64,000 bases of DNA from Geothrix terrae (GTDB lineage: Bacteria > Acidobacteriota > Holophagae > Holophagales > Holophagaceae): contig NZ_JAKZLA010000004.1 in assembly GCF_022808775.1 (NCBI RefSeq), forward strand, positions 1 through 64,000, in the 5' to 3' direction. The notes beneath the pieces are model-generated. The model made no database searches and was not told the DNA's origin. It saw only the letters and a program-made list of their open reading frames with translations. Positions 51,071 to 59,044 of this stretch are shown here, piece after piece. Each line of letters starts with the position of its first letter. Within the stretch, counting starts at the first letter, position 1. A program made the translations under genes and the position numbers.

Positions 51071-52719
51071 TATTCCTGCGCCAAAGGCGCAGGAGAATGC
51101 TGGGTTGTCACAAGGCCAGCATCCCCCTGTCCCACCGCCAGGATGGGGAACCTGGGCGGTTCGCCCCACATGCCGTTGCCCCGGAGGAGGACCGTGTGGA
51201 AGAGGCCCCAGAACACCAGGCTGTCGGTGCTGCGAGGATCCAGCAGGTAGAAGGCGAGGCGGCCGAGGGGCTGATCCAGCGACACGTAGAGCGCCCGGTC
51301 CAGGTCCGCGGGCGTCCAGGGCAGTTCCATCGGCTTCGGCGCGGCCCCCGCCTTCCAGGCACCCTGGAGTTCCAGCGTGAACACGCCCTGGTAGGCCGAA
51401 GGGGAGAGCTTGCGGCCTGTCTCCTCGAAGCGGAGGAGGGGCAGGGTCCGCGGCCGCGCGCGGCCTTCCAGCACCCTCAGGCCGTGGGCCTCCAGGAGGG
51501 GGCGGACCATGGCGGCGAAGGCCGGATCCACCAGGTAGCCGGCCGGAACCGTCACGAAGTCCTGCCCCTCGAAGCCCACGAAGCTGGGCAGGATCAGGTG
51601 GGTGCGGCTCTTCTCGCCAACCACGCGGCCCTTTTCGTCACGGATGGGGTCCACCCAGTCGAACGCTGCCCGTTCGACTTCCTTCAGCTTCGCTGAAAGG
51701 GGAAGGGATACGGGTTTCTTCAACCAGGCTTCGGTCCATCGGGCCTGGGCCATCTGGATCTCACCTCGGATCTCGCCGCGGTGCTCCGCCATCCAGGTCA
51801 GGCAGGCCAGCACGAAGCGTCGGGTGTCGGCGATGCGGTCGGGCCAGCGGCGGTAGACGTAGCTCTCCGAGAGCACCGCCAGGCGGTTCCGCAGGGCCGG
51901 GTAGTTGGTCAGCAGCCTGGGATGGGCGTCGTAGGTCTCCCAGGCGGTGGGCGGCTTCTCCGGCGTGGGCTTGTAGGGCACGAAGTTGCCGTAGTCGTAG
52001 GTGGGCATGCCCTCGGCCTTCAGGCGCTCGCGCACCTCCACCAGCATCTTCCGGTTGAAGGCCAGCAGGCCCTCGTCCGCGCCCAGGGTACAGGCCGGGC
52101 CGTGTGTGAGGTGGAAGCCGTGGGTGCTGCCGTCGGTGGTGTGGAGATCCAGCACCGCCGCCGGGTCGAAATCCCGCAGCATGGCCAGGAGCCAGCGGGT
52201 GTTGGGCGCGGCGGCCTTCATGAGGTCGCGGTTGAGATCGAGGCCCTGGGCGCTCTCGCGCCGGCCCACGCCGCTCTCCGTGGGGTTGGGCTGCCAGGGC
52301 CGGATGGTGGGATCCAGCGCGTCCGTGCCATCGGCGTTGTAGGCGGGCATGACCACCAGGTCGAGGTCCCGGCGCAGTTCGGGGTGCTTCCCCTGGAGCA
52401 GTTCGCGGACGACCTGCTGGATGGCCTCCTTGCCCTCCACCTCGCCGGCGTGGATGTTGGCGTTCACGTAGACCCGGAGCGGGTCCTTCCCCGTGCCCTT
52501 CAGGCGCCAGGCCAGCAGGGGCTTGCCGGTCTCCGTGGCCCGCGGCGCGCCTTTGGGCTGGTAGGGTTCCAACCCCGGGGCCTGCTTGCGCAGGGCCTCC
52601 ATGAAGATCCGGACCTCCGCCACCGTGGAGGTCCGCCGGAGCTGCGTGCGTTCAGGGACAGTCTCGGGCCACCCGGCGAGGAGGCTCGTCCCCGCCAGGA
52701 CCCACAGCAGGCGCCGCAT
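51070..52719 (-). CDS. Secreted M14 family zinc carboxypeptidase
   Basis: The 549-residue protein has a signal peptide (LLWVLAGTSLLAG). The metallocarboxypeptidase core shows the zinc ligands in NIHAGEVEGKE (His and Glu, about residue 90), the substrate-contact region DLDLVVMPAYNADGTD, and the third ligand His in AVLDLHTTDGS. About 200 C-terminal residues follow, beyond the usual M14 size, and may be a propeptide-like or binding domain. It cleaves C-terminal residues from peptides outside the cytoplasm. A 3-bp gap separates it from the membrane gene to its right on the same strand. Confidence 0.85.
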   Translation of the reverse strand: MRRLLWVLAGTSLLAGWPETVPERTQLRRTSTVAEVRIFMEALRKQAPGLEPYQPKGAPRATETGKPLLAWRLKGTGKDPLRVYVNANIHAGEVEGKEAIQQVVRELLQGKHPELRRDLDLVVMPAYNADGTDALDPTIRPWQPNPTESGVGRRESAQGLDLNRDLMKAAAPNTRWLLAMLRDFDPAAVLDLHTTDGSTHGFHLTHGPACTLGADEGLLAFNRKMLVEVRERLKAEGMPTYDYGNFVPYKPTPEKPPTAWETYDAHPRLLTNYPALRNRLAVLSESYVYRRWPDRIADTRRFVLACLTWMAEHRGEIRGEIQMAQARWTEAWLKKPVSLPLSAKLKEVERAAFDWVDPIRDEKGRVVGEKSRTHLILPSFVGFEGQDFVTVPAGYLVDPAFAAMVRPLLEAHGLRVLEGRARPRTLPLLRFEETGRKLSPSAYQGVFTLELQGAWKAGAAPKPMELPWTPADLDRALYVSLDQPLGRLAFYLLDPRSTDSLVFWGLFHTVLLRGNGMWGEPPRFPILAVGQGDAGLVTTQHSPAPLAQE

Positions 52720-52722
52720 GGA

Positions 52723-53193
52723 TCAGCGAGCGGTAAAGGAACTGTCCGCAGTGGCGGGGATCACCGTGGCCGGGGCCGGGGTGCCGCCGAAGAGCCCCTT
52801 GTTGTAGACGATGAAGCTGGAGGCCAGGAAGAGCACCAGGACCAGCAGGGCGGACCCCCGCTTGCCGGCCGCCAGGGCCTTGGGCGTCATCTCGGACAGG
52901 CCCACCAGGACGACCACCAGCAGGAGCTTGATGTGGAAGTAGTGGCCATGCTTCAGGGGGTTCTGCCCGCCCTGGATCATCAGGATCAGGAGCCCGATGC
53001 CGGCGACCAGCGCCAGCCGGAAGGACCAGGCCACCACCTTCGCCCAGATCGTCGCCGCCAGGCCCCGGATCTCCTCGCGGCCCTCCTCGAATCCGGAAAG
53101 GAGCAGCGCCACCACGGCCGCCCCGCCACCCACGGCCAGGGTCACGAAGTGCAGCCAGCGGACAAGGTTCACAGCATCGAGCTTGAAGTTCAT
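52723..53193 (-). CDS. Four-helix integral membrane protein, CopD/cytochrome b-like
   Basis: The 156-residue protein has four membrane helices (about 8-30, 50-70, 83-103, 112-132). A His in RWLHFVTLAVGGGA (helix 1) and His in LKHGHYFHIKLLLVV at the start of helix 3 could bind haem or copper, as in small CopD-like or b-type cytochrome proteins. The last 20 residues are Ala/Pro/Thr-rich. It immediately precedes the M14 gene on the same strand and is likely cotranscribed with it. The assignment is tentative. Confidence 0.6.
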   Translation of the reverse strand: MNFKLDAVNLVRWLHFVTLAVGGGAAVVALLLSGFEEGREEIRGLAATIWAKVVAWSFRLALVAGIGLLILMIQGGQNPLKHGHYFHIKLLLVVVLVGLSEMTPKALAAGKRGSALLVLVLFLASSFIVYNKGLFGGTPAPATVIPATADSSFTAR

Positions 53194-53259
53194 GGTCGCC
53201 CTCGCGAAGAGGACCCCAGGGTAGCAGCCCTGCTAGGCTCGAAGGACCGGGAGGCTTCC

Positions 53260-54225
53260 ATGTCCAAGCTGCGTGTCGCCGTCGTGGGTGTGGGACACCT
53301 GGGCCAGCACCATGCGAGGATCGCCGCCTCCGCGCCGGATGCCGTGCTGGCCGCCGTGGTGGACCCGGACCCGGCCCGCGGCCCTGAGATCGCCGCGAAG
53401 TTTGGCGCGCCGTGGGCCGCCTCGCTCGACCAGGTGCTCGCGGAGGTGGACGCGGTCCAGATCGCCGCGCCCACGGGCTTCCATCATGCCCTCGGCGCCC
53501 AGGCGCTGAAGGCCGGCAAGCATGTGCTCATGGAGAAGCCCCTCGCCGCCTCCCTCGACGAGGGCGCGGCGCTCCTGGAAGCCCTGGCCGAGGCCCGGGT
53601 CGCGCGGCCGGCCCTTGTCGCGCAGGTGGGCCACCTGGAGCGCTTCAACCCCGCCGTGGCGGCCCTGCGCGACCGCGGCTTCAAGCCCCGCTTCCTCGAG
53701 GCGGTGCGGGTCTCCCCCTTCCCGGCCCGCAGCCTGGAGGTGGACGTGATCATGGACGTGATGATCCACGACCTCGACCTGCTGCGCGCCCTGGTGGGAC
53801 GCCCCGTGGTGGACGTGGTGGCCGTGGGCGTGCCGGTGCTGACACCCTATGCCGACCTGGTGAACGCCCGCCTGAAGTTCGAGGGCGGCGCCTATGCCAC
53901 CGTCACCGCCAGCCGCGTGGCCCGCAAGAAAGAGCGCACGCTCCGGGCCTTCGGCGACAAGGAGTACGCCAGCCTCGACTTCGCCGCTCAGAAGCTGGAG
54001 CTGCTGCGCCTCGTGATGGGGCCCGAAGGCCCCGAGGTCCGGCCCGAGACCGCCAGCATCGAGGAGGGCGAACCCCTGCGCCTGGAGATCGAAGCCTTCC
54101 ACGCCGCCTGCCTGGGCAAGGGCCAGGAGGGCGTCACCTGGGAGGAGGGCCAGGAGGCCATGCGCGTGGCCGACCAGGTGCAGAAGGCCGTGGCCAAGAG
54201 CCTGGCGGAGATCCGGAATTCCTGA
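53260..54225 (+). CDS. Gfo/Idh/MocA family oxidoreductase
   Basis: The 321-residue protein starts with the Rossmann motif VAVVGVGHLGQHHARI (about residues 6-21), then AVQIAAPTGFHH and the family EKP signature in GKHVLMEKPLA. A C-terminal alpha/beta domain has LEVDVIMDVMIHDLDLLRAL, which carries the catalytic Asp/His. It oxidises or reduces a sugar or cyclitol with NAD(P); the substrate is unknown. It is the first gene of a coupled operon: the next ATG overlaps its stop as TGATG. Confidence 0.9.
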   Translation: MSKLRVAVVGVGHLGQHHARIAASAPDAVLAAVVDPDPARGPEIAAKFGAPWAASLDQVLAEVDAVQIAAPTGFHHALGAQALKAGKHVLMEKPLAASLDEGAALLEALAEARVARPALVAQVGHLERFNPAVAALRDRGFKPRFLEAVRVSPFPARSLEVDVIMDVMIHDLDLLRALVGRPVVDVVAVGVPVLTPYADLVNARLKFEGGAYATVTASRVARKKERTLRAFGDKEYASLDFAAQKLELLRLVMGPEGPEVRPETASIEEGEPLRLEIEAFHAACLGKGQEGVTWEEGQEAMRVADQVQKAVAKSLAEIRNS

Positions 54226-55199
54226 TGGACGAAGCGGCAGGGGTCATCCCGTTCTACGACCTCGCCTCCCTCGCCAAGCCCCTGGTGACGGCGCCGCTGG
54301 CGCTGGCCTTCCTCGATCTGGACGCGGACCGGCGCTGGGCGCTGGGCTTCCATGACCGCGAGGCGCCGCTCACGGCCCGGCAGCTGCTGTCGCACAGCTC
54401 GGGCCTGCCGCCCTGGCGGCCCTTCACGGGCGAGCCCCTGGCCGCCCAGCTGCGGCGCCCCGTGCCCGACCATCCCCTGCTCCGCCCCGCCACGCCGGGC
54501 CAGGCCACCTACTCGGACCTGAACTACCGCCTGCTGGCGGAGCTGGTGGAGGCCGAGACCCGCGTCCCCTTCCGGAGACTCGGCTCGACGTCGGGCCTCA
54601 GCCCTGCGCCTTGGCCAACGGCCCCGGTGGCCCTTCCGGACGCCCCCGATGCCGAGGCCTGGCGGCTGGCCACTGAGCGGCCCCTGCCCCCGCAGGACCC
54701 GCGCCTGCCCCAGGACGCCAACGCCCGGGCGGGCATGCCCGGCCATGCGGGCTTTGGCGCCACGGCGCCGCAACTGAAGGCCGCCCTGGCCCGCTGGGTG
54801 GCCGCGGGCTGGCCGGAGCGCATGGCGGTGGAAACCGCCCCGGGCGAGGGGGGATCCCGCTGGGGCCTGGGTCTCCAGGCGCTCCCCTCGGGCGGCGGCC
54901 GATTTGGACAGCTGCTGTCCAGGCTTCCGGCTGGCCTGGGACTCCAGGTCCTCGAGGAGCCCGCGACGGAGTTGCCGCCACCCGCGCCGGCCCTGGATTC
55001 CGAGCCGGGTCCCCTCTCGGGCTGGTGGTTCCACCTGGGCTACACGGGCCCCGCCCTCTTCTACCGGCCCACGGACGAAGCCTGCGTGGCCCTCCTGCTC
55101 CACCGGAGCGGGCCGGCCGGAACGATGCTCGACATGGAGGCGCTGCGGGCCCGGCGCTGGCAGGCCCTCTCCCGTTTCGTGGGACAATGCGGCGGATGA
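54225..55199 (+). CDS. Serine hydrolase, class C beta-lactamase-like
   Basis: The 324-residue protein has the penicillin-binding-protein-like motifs. The catalytic SxxK is in YDLASLAKPLVT (Ser at about residue 15), HSSGLPPW follows, and the second motif is YSDLNY (Y-x-N-like). Homologous hydrolases usually have some 40-60 residues before the SxxK, so this protein starts unusually close to it. The start is fixed by the overlap with the upstream stop (TGATG); no signal peptide is seen, so it appears cytosolic. Possible substrates include D-Ala peptides or esters. Confidence 0.72.
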   Translation: MDEAAGVIPFYDLASLAKPLVTAPLALAFLDLDADRRWALGFHDREAPLTARQLLSHSSGLPPWRPFTGEPLAAQLRRPVPDHPLLRPATPGQATYSDLNYRLLAELVEAETRVPFRRLGSTSGLSPAPWPTAPVALPDAPDAEAWRLATERPLPPQDPRLPQDANARAGMPGHAGFGATAPQLKAALARWVAAGWPERMAVETAPGEGGSRWGLGLQALPSGGGRFGQLLSRLPAGLGLQVLEEPATELPPPAPALDSEPGPLSGWWFHLGYTGPALFYRPTDEACVALLLHRSGPAGTMLDMEALRARRWQALSRFVGQCGG

Positions 55200-57301
55200 A
55201 GCCCTTCCTCGTCCCCGCCCTGGTCCTGCCCCTCGTCTCCGCTCCCGCCGCCCAGCCTCCGCTGAAGATCGGGCTCGACACCCAGGCCACGGAATGGATC
55301 GTGTCCCTGGAGGGCGGCGGCCAGATCTGCGACCGCGCGGGGAAGCCGGTCCTGCGGCTGACCCCGGACGAGAAGGTCCGCATCTGGTGGGACAGCCGGG
55401 GGGCCTCGGACCCCACCAGCGAGTACCGCATCCAGGTGGGGCGACCCCTCGGCGCCGACGAGGCCGCGGCCCTGATGGCCCGCCTCCGGAAGCTGGGGGA
55501 GCCATCCAACCGCGTGAAGGTGCCGGATGCCGACACCTGGCGCGTCCTGGCGGGCCATTTCCCGGAGGCCGCCAAGGCTGAGCCGCTGCTCCAGAAGCTC
55601 CAGGACCTGGGCTTCGAGGAACTGTGGGTGGCCTCGGAGCCCCGCGATGCCCAGCCCCGCAAGGGCCGCGCCCTCTACGCCGTCACCGAGCGCTACGAAC
55701 GGCGCCCCCTGCCCCTCGGCGGGGTATGGCTGAAGCCCGCGGGTGAGCTCACCAGCCTCAACGGCAAGGGCCGCTACCGCGGCAAAGTGGAGATCTTCCC
55801 CAACGCGCAGGGCCGCCTGACGGTCGTGAACACCCTGGACCTGGAGACCTACCTGCGCGGCGTGGTGCCCAGGGAGATGGGCGCCTGGGAATTCCCCGCC
55901 CTGGAGGCGCTGAAGGCCCAGGCCGTGGCAGCCCGCACCTATGCCGTGGCCAATCGCGGCAAGCGCGCGGCGGACGGCTTCGACATGGGCGATACCGTGG
56001 CCGACCAGGTCTACGGCGGGCGGGACGGGGAGCAGGCCCTCACGGACCGGGCCATCCAGGAGACCGAGGGCCTCTTCGCCACCTACGGCGGCAAGCCCAT
56101 CCTGGCCCTCTTCATGGCCAACTGCGGCGGCCACACCGTGGACGTGTCCCAGGTCTTCGGCGGGGATGCCCCCTACCTCAGGGCCGCCACCTGCTATCCC
56201 GCCAAACCCCTCACCCTGCCCTTCGCCTCCGGCGTGTCCGTCACCCCAGAGGCCCAGCAGCCCTGGCTCACCTGGGACCTGCTGAGGCTGGCCGCGGACA
56301 TCGTGCCGGTGGACTGGCTGAGCGGCGAGCGCCTGGCCCGCCCCGCCACCGCGGAGGATCTGGCGGCTCCTGTCCTGGCCCTCCAGCAGCGGCTGGGCCT
56401 CGCGCCCGCGCCCCTGTCCCGCCAGGGCTCCCTGATGCTCGCCATGGCGCGCGCCCTGGGCCTGCAGCAGGTGGTGGAAGGCCAGGAGCGCCCCCAGGAT
56501 GCGGCCTACTTCCTGCCTTCCGAGCTCCCCGCCGCGGATCGCCTTCTGGCCACCTTCCTCACCCGGCGCGGCCTGGTGCCCGCGGCCGCCTGGGCCGCCC
56601 AGGAGCCACCCACCCTGCGTCAGGCCCTCGCGGCCCTGGGCCGGATGTGGCAGGACCTGGAGCCCCTGGCGCTGGGGGAGGGCAGCCTGCTGATGGACCG
56701 CCAGGTCCGGCGGAAGCGGGGCGGCCCCGAGCCCCTGGCCCTCTCGCCCCGGCTGCTCCTCGCGGAGGAGGCGCCGGACGGGAGCCTGCGCCTGGTCCCG
56801 AAGGCCGACATCCAGGTGGGCGACCGCCTGAAGTGGATCCCCGACGGCGGGCCGGCCGCCGTGCTGGTGCGCCGCCTCGATCCCGACGGCGCGGCCTGGG
56901 ACCGCTACAGCCCCACGGCCCACTGGCGGGTGGAGTACACCGAGGCGGACCTGCTGGCCCTGGTGCGCAAGCGCATGAAGGTGCCCGGCATCCGCGAGCT
57001 CCGGGCCCAGCACAACGAGGAGGGCCGGGTGCTGGACCTGGCCCTGGTGGATACCCAGGGCGCGGTCCATCGCGTGCGGGGCATGCACATCCGCGGTCTG
57101 CTGGGCCTCAAGGACAACGTCTTCCGATTCCTCACGCTCGGCCAGGGCGCGCAGCGCCGCTGGGTGTTCTACGGGCGCGGCTGGGGGCACGGCGTGGGGT
57201 TGTGCCAGACCGGGGCTTACGGCATGGCCCTGGAAGGCGCCACCTTCCAGCAGATCCTCCAGCACTACTACCCGGGGACCGAGCTCCGGAAGGTCGATTG
57301 A
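55187..57301 (+). CDS. Secreted SpoIID/LytB-like protein
   Basis: The 704-residue protein has a signal peptide (MRRMKPFLVPALVLPLVSAPAAQ) and a SpoIID/LytB domain with TLDLETYLRGVVPREMGAWEFPALEALKAQAVAARTYA. This carries the catalytic Glu in VPREM and the family ARTYA motif. GRGWGHGVGLCQTGAYGMA and YYPGTEL near the end are the domain's other hallmark. SpoIID is a lytic transglycosylase acting on denuded peptidoglycan; here the target may be cell-wall remodelling during division or envelope maintenance. The start overlaps the hydrolase gene by 13 bp. ATG 55196 is an alternative. Confidence 0.85.
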   Translation: MRRMKPFLVPALVLPLVSAPAAQPPLKIGLDTQATEWIVSLEGGGQICDRAGKPVLRLTPDEKVRIWWDSRGASDPTSEYRIQVGRPLGADEAAALMARLRKLGEPSNRVKVPDADTWRVLAGHFPEAAKAEPLLQKLQDLGFEELWVASEPRDAQPRKGRALYAVTERYERRPLPLGGVWLKPAGELTSLNGKGRYRGKVEIFPNAQGRLTVVNTLDLETYLRGVVPREMGAWEFPALEALKAQAVAARTYAVANRGKRAADGFDMGDTVADQVYGGRDGEQALTDRAIQETEGLFATYGGKPILALFMANCGGHTVDVSQVFGGDAPYLRAATCYPAKPLTLPFASGVSVTPEAQQPWLTWDLLRLAADIVPVDWLSGERLARPATAEDLAAPVLALQQRLGLAPAPLSRQGSLMLAMARALGLQQVVEGQERPQDAAYFLPSELPAADRLLATFLTRRGLVPAAAWAAQEPPTLRQALAALGRMWQDLEPLALGEGSLLMDRQVRRKRGGPEPLALSPRLLLAEEAPDGSLRLVPKADIQVGDRLKWIPDGGPAAVLVRRLDPDGAAWDRYSPTAHWRVEYTEADLLALVRKRMKVPGIRELRAQHNEEGRVLDLALVDTQGAVHRVRGMHIRGLLGLKDNVFRFLTLGQGAQRRWVFYGRGWGHGVGLCQTGAYGMALEGATFQQILQHYYPGTELRKVD

Positions 57302-57378
57302 TTTCTGACCATGAAATCCCATTCTGGGATTGACGGAATGCCATGGTGACCCCAGGTTAGCCTCCCCGGGAGGTGGTG

Positions 57379-58332
57379 ATGTCCATGGACGCCTGGATCC
57401 TCGGCGCGCCGCTGAAAGTGCTGCGGCAGGAGGACCATCCGTACCGGGAGACCACCCTGGCCACCCTGGGGCGCCATGAGCTGGGCCTGAGCCGCCGGCG
57501 GTCCGCCGCCGGCCTTCCGGCCTGCGAGATCTTCCTGGACGGCCGCTCCATCTACCTGCCGGGGGCCGCGGCGCCGGACCGCGCCTGGTTCGACCTCTGC
57601 CGCGAGCTGGGCTACGAGCCCGCCCGCCATTGGGACTGGGATCCGGCCCTGATCCTCTTCCAGCAGGTGCTGCCGGCCCTCGCCGCGGACTGGCACGAAT
57701 CGCCCCTGGCCCTCGACGCCCAGGGCCTTCCGGAAGGCGTCCTCAGCCTGGCCAGCCTCCGCCAGACCTTCGCGGAGGCCGTCGCCGACCTGCGCCGGAA
57801 CAGCCTCGGTCCCGTGGGCGCCAAGGTGGCCGAGACCTTCGAATGGCTGCCCCTCCGCGCGGTGGTCTTCCATGACGATGCCCAGCTGCCCCTGGATTTC
57901 GAGGGCGCCGGCGCCTGCGGACGGGTCTCCCTCTGGCTGGGGATCCACCGGGACCGGGCCGTGGCGCTGGACGGGCCCGCCCCCTACGGGCGCGGCCTCC
58001 GGCGCTGGGTGGCCGGAGGTTCCGGCGACCTGCCGCCCACGGAGGCCTTCCTCCGGGCCGCCGGCCTGGACCCCGAACCGCCCAAGGGCTTCGACGCCGC
58101 CTTCGACGCCGCCCTCCATCGCCTCTGCCACCAGCTCGAGGGCCCCCTGGACGCCTACCGCCGCACCTATCCCGTGGGCATCCCCTGGCAGCGGGACCAC
58201 CACGAGCGCCTCCTCGGCCGCACCATCGTCGACCTCCGGCCGGGGGATCCCCCCGTGCTCATCCTGGACGACGGCACCGAGGTGGCTCTGGAGAACAAGC
58301 CCCTGCCCTCCTGGGAGCACGGCGGAATCTGA
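57379..58332 (+). CDS. Soluble protein of unknown function
   Basis: The 317-residue protein was not recognised. It begins MSMDAWILGAPLKVLRQEDHPYRETTLATLGRHELGLSR and contains LDGRSIYLPGAAAPDRAWF and LRRWVAGGSGDLPP. Its C-terminal part (RRTYPVGIPWQRDHHERLLGRTIVD, PPVLILDDGTEVALE) is rich in charged and aromatic residues. There is no signal peptide and no membrane segment. GGGAGG lies 5 bases before the ATG. It stands between the SpoIID-like and DUF2238 genes in its own direction; a hairpin (ATCCCA-TTC-TGGGAT, about 57314-57328) lies upstream. Confidence 0.6.
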   Translation: MSMDAWILGAPLKVLRQEDHPYRETTLATLGRHELGLSRRRSAAGLPACEIFLDGRSIYLPGAAAPDRAWFDLCRELGYEPARHWDWDPALILFQQVLPALAADWHESPLALDAQGLPEGVLSLASLRQTFAEAVADLRRNSLGPVGAKVAETFEWLPLRAVVFHDDAQLPLDFEGAGACGRVSLWLGIHRDRAVALDGPAPYGRGLRRWVAGGSGDLPPTEAFLRAAGLDPEPPKGFDAAFDAALHRLCHQLEGPLDAYRRTYPVGIPWQRDHHERLLGRTIVDLRPGDPPVLILDDGTEVALENKPLPSWEHGGI

Positions 58333-58361
58333 GTTCTGCGGAGGGCGCTGGGAGCCGGGGC

Positions 58362-59036
58362 TCAGGCGCCGGCCGCGGGCGACGGCTCGGGCGAGGGTTC
58401 GGGCATCCGCCTCATCCGCCGCACCAGCGCCACCACCAGCATGGTGAGGACCGCCCCGATGGCGGCGGCCGTCATGTCCTTCTGGGCGTCCCAGATGTCC
58501 CCCTGGGTGCCGAGGAATGCGTCGCCCAGCTCCGGGGCGGCGAGACGGGCCGTGAGGCTCTCGATGATCTCGTAGACGGCGGAGGCCGCCAGCACCACGT
58601 CCAGCGGCAGGTAGTAGTTCCAGAACCCCCGGGTGCGGGCCACCCGCATGAACACCTCGCGGGCCGGGTAGGCCATCAGCAGGCCGAAGCTGAAGTGGAC
58701 GATGCGGTCGAAGGGGTTCCGCGCCAGTCCCCAGTGGGCCTTCATCCAGAAGCCGAGGGGCACGTTGGCGTAGGTGTAGTGGGCCCCGACCGCGTGCAGG
58801 GACAGGAACACGGCGATCAGCAGGTAGCTGAGGTCCGACAGGGGGAAACGGCGGTAGGTCCATGCCAGCCCGGCCACCGCGATGACCACCAGCAGGTTCT
58901 CCATCCGCCAGTCGCCGGGATAGAGGGGCCGGATGGCCGTCACGATCCAGACGAGGGCGTAGAGCAGGCACAGGACCTGGAGGAACCGGTTCTCGCGGAA
59001 GGGGCGCGGGTTCGGCTGGGCGGCATGGCTGAGCAT
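58362..59036 (-). CDS. DUF2238 (YjdF-like) membrane protein
   Basis: The 224-residue protein has about six membrane segments. It contains HAVGAHYTYANVPLGFWMKAHWGLARNPFDRIVHFSFGLLMAYPAREVFM, which is the DUF2238 core with several conserved His, and QGDIWDAQKDMTAAAIGA near the end. The function of the family is unknown. The C-terminal tail is Pro/Ala-rich with no known motif. It lies 8 bp downstream of the molybdoenzyme gene on the same strand, so the two are probably cotranscribed. Confidence 0.85.
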   Translation of the reverse strand: MLSHAAQPNPRPFRENRFLQVLCLLYALVWIVTAIRPLYPGDWRMENLLVVIAVAGLAWTYRRFPLSDLSYLLIAVFLSLHAVGAHYTYANVPLGFWMKAHWGLARNPFDRIVHFSFGLLMAYPAREVFMRVARTRGFWNYYLPLDVVLAASAVYEIIESLTARLAAPELGDAFLGTQGDIWDAQKDMTAAAIGAVLTMLVVALVRRMRRMPEPSPEPSPAAGA

Positions 59037-59044
59037 GCCCCAGG

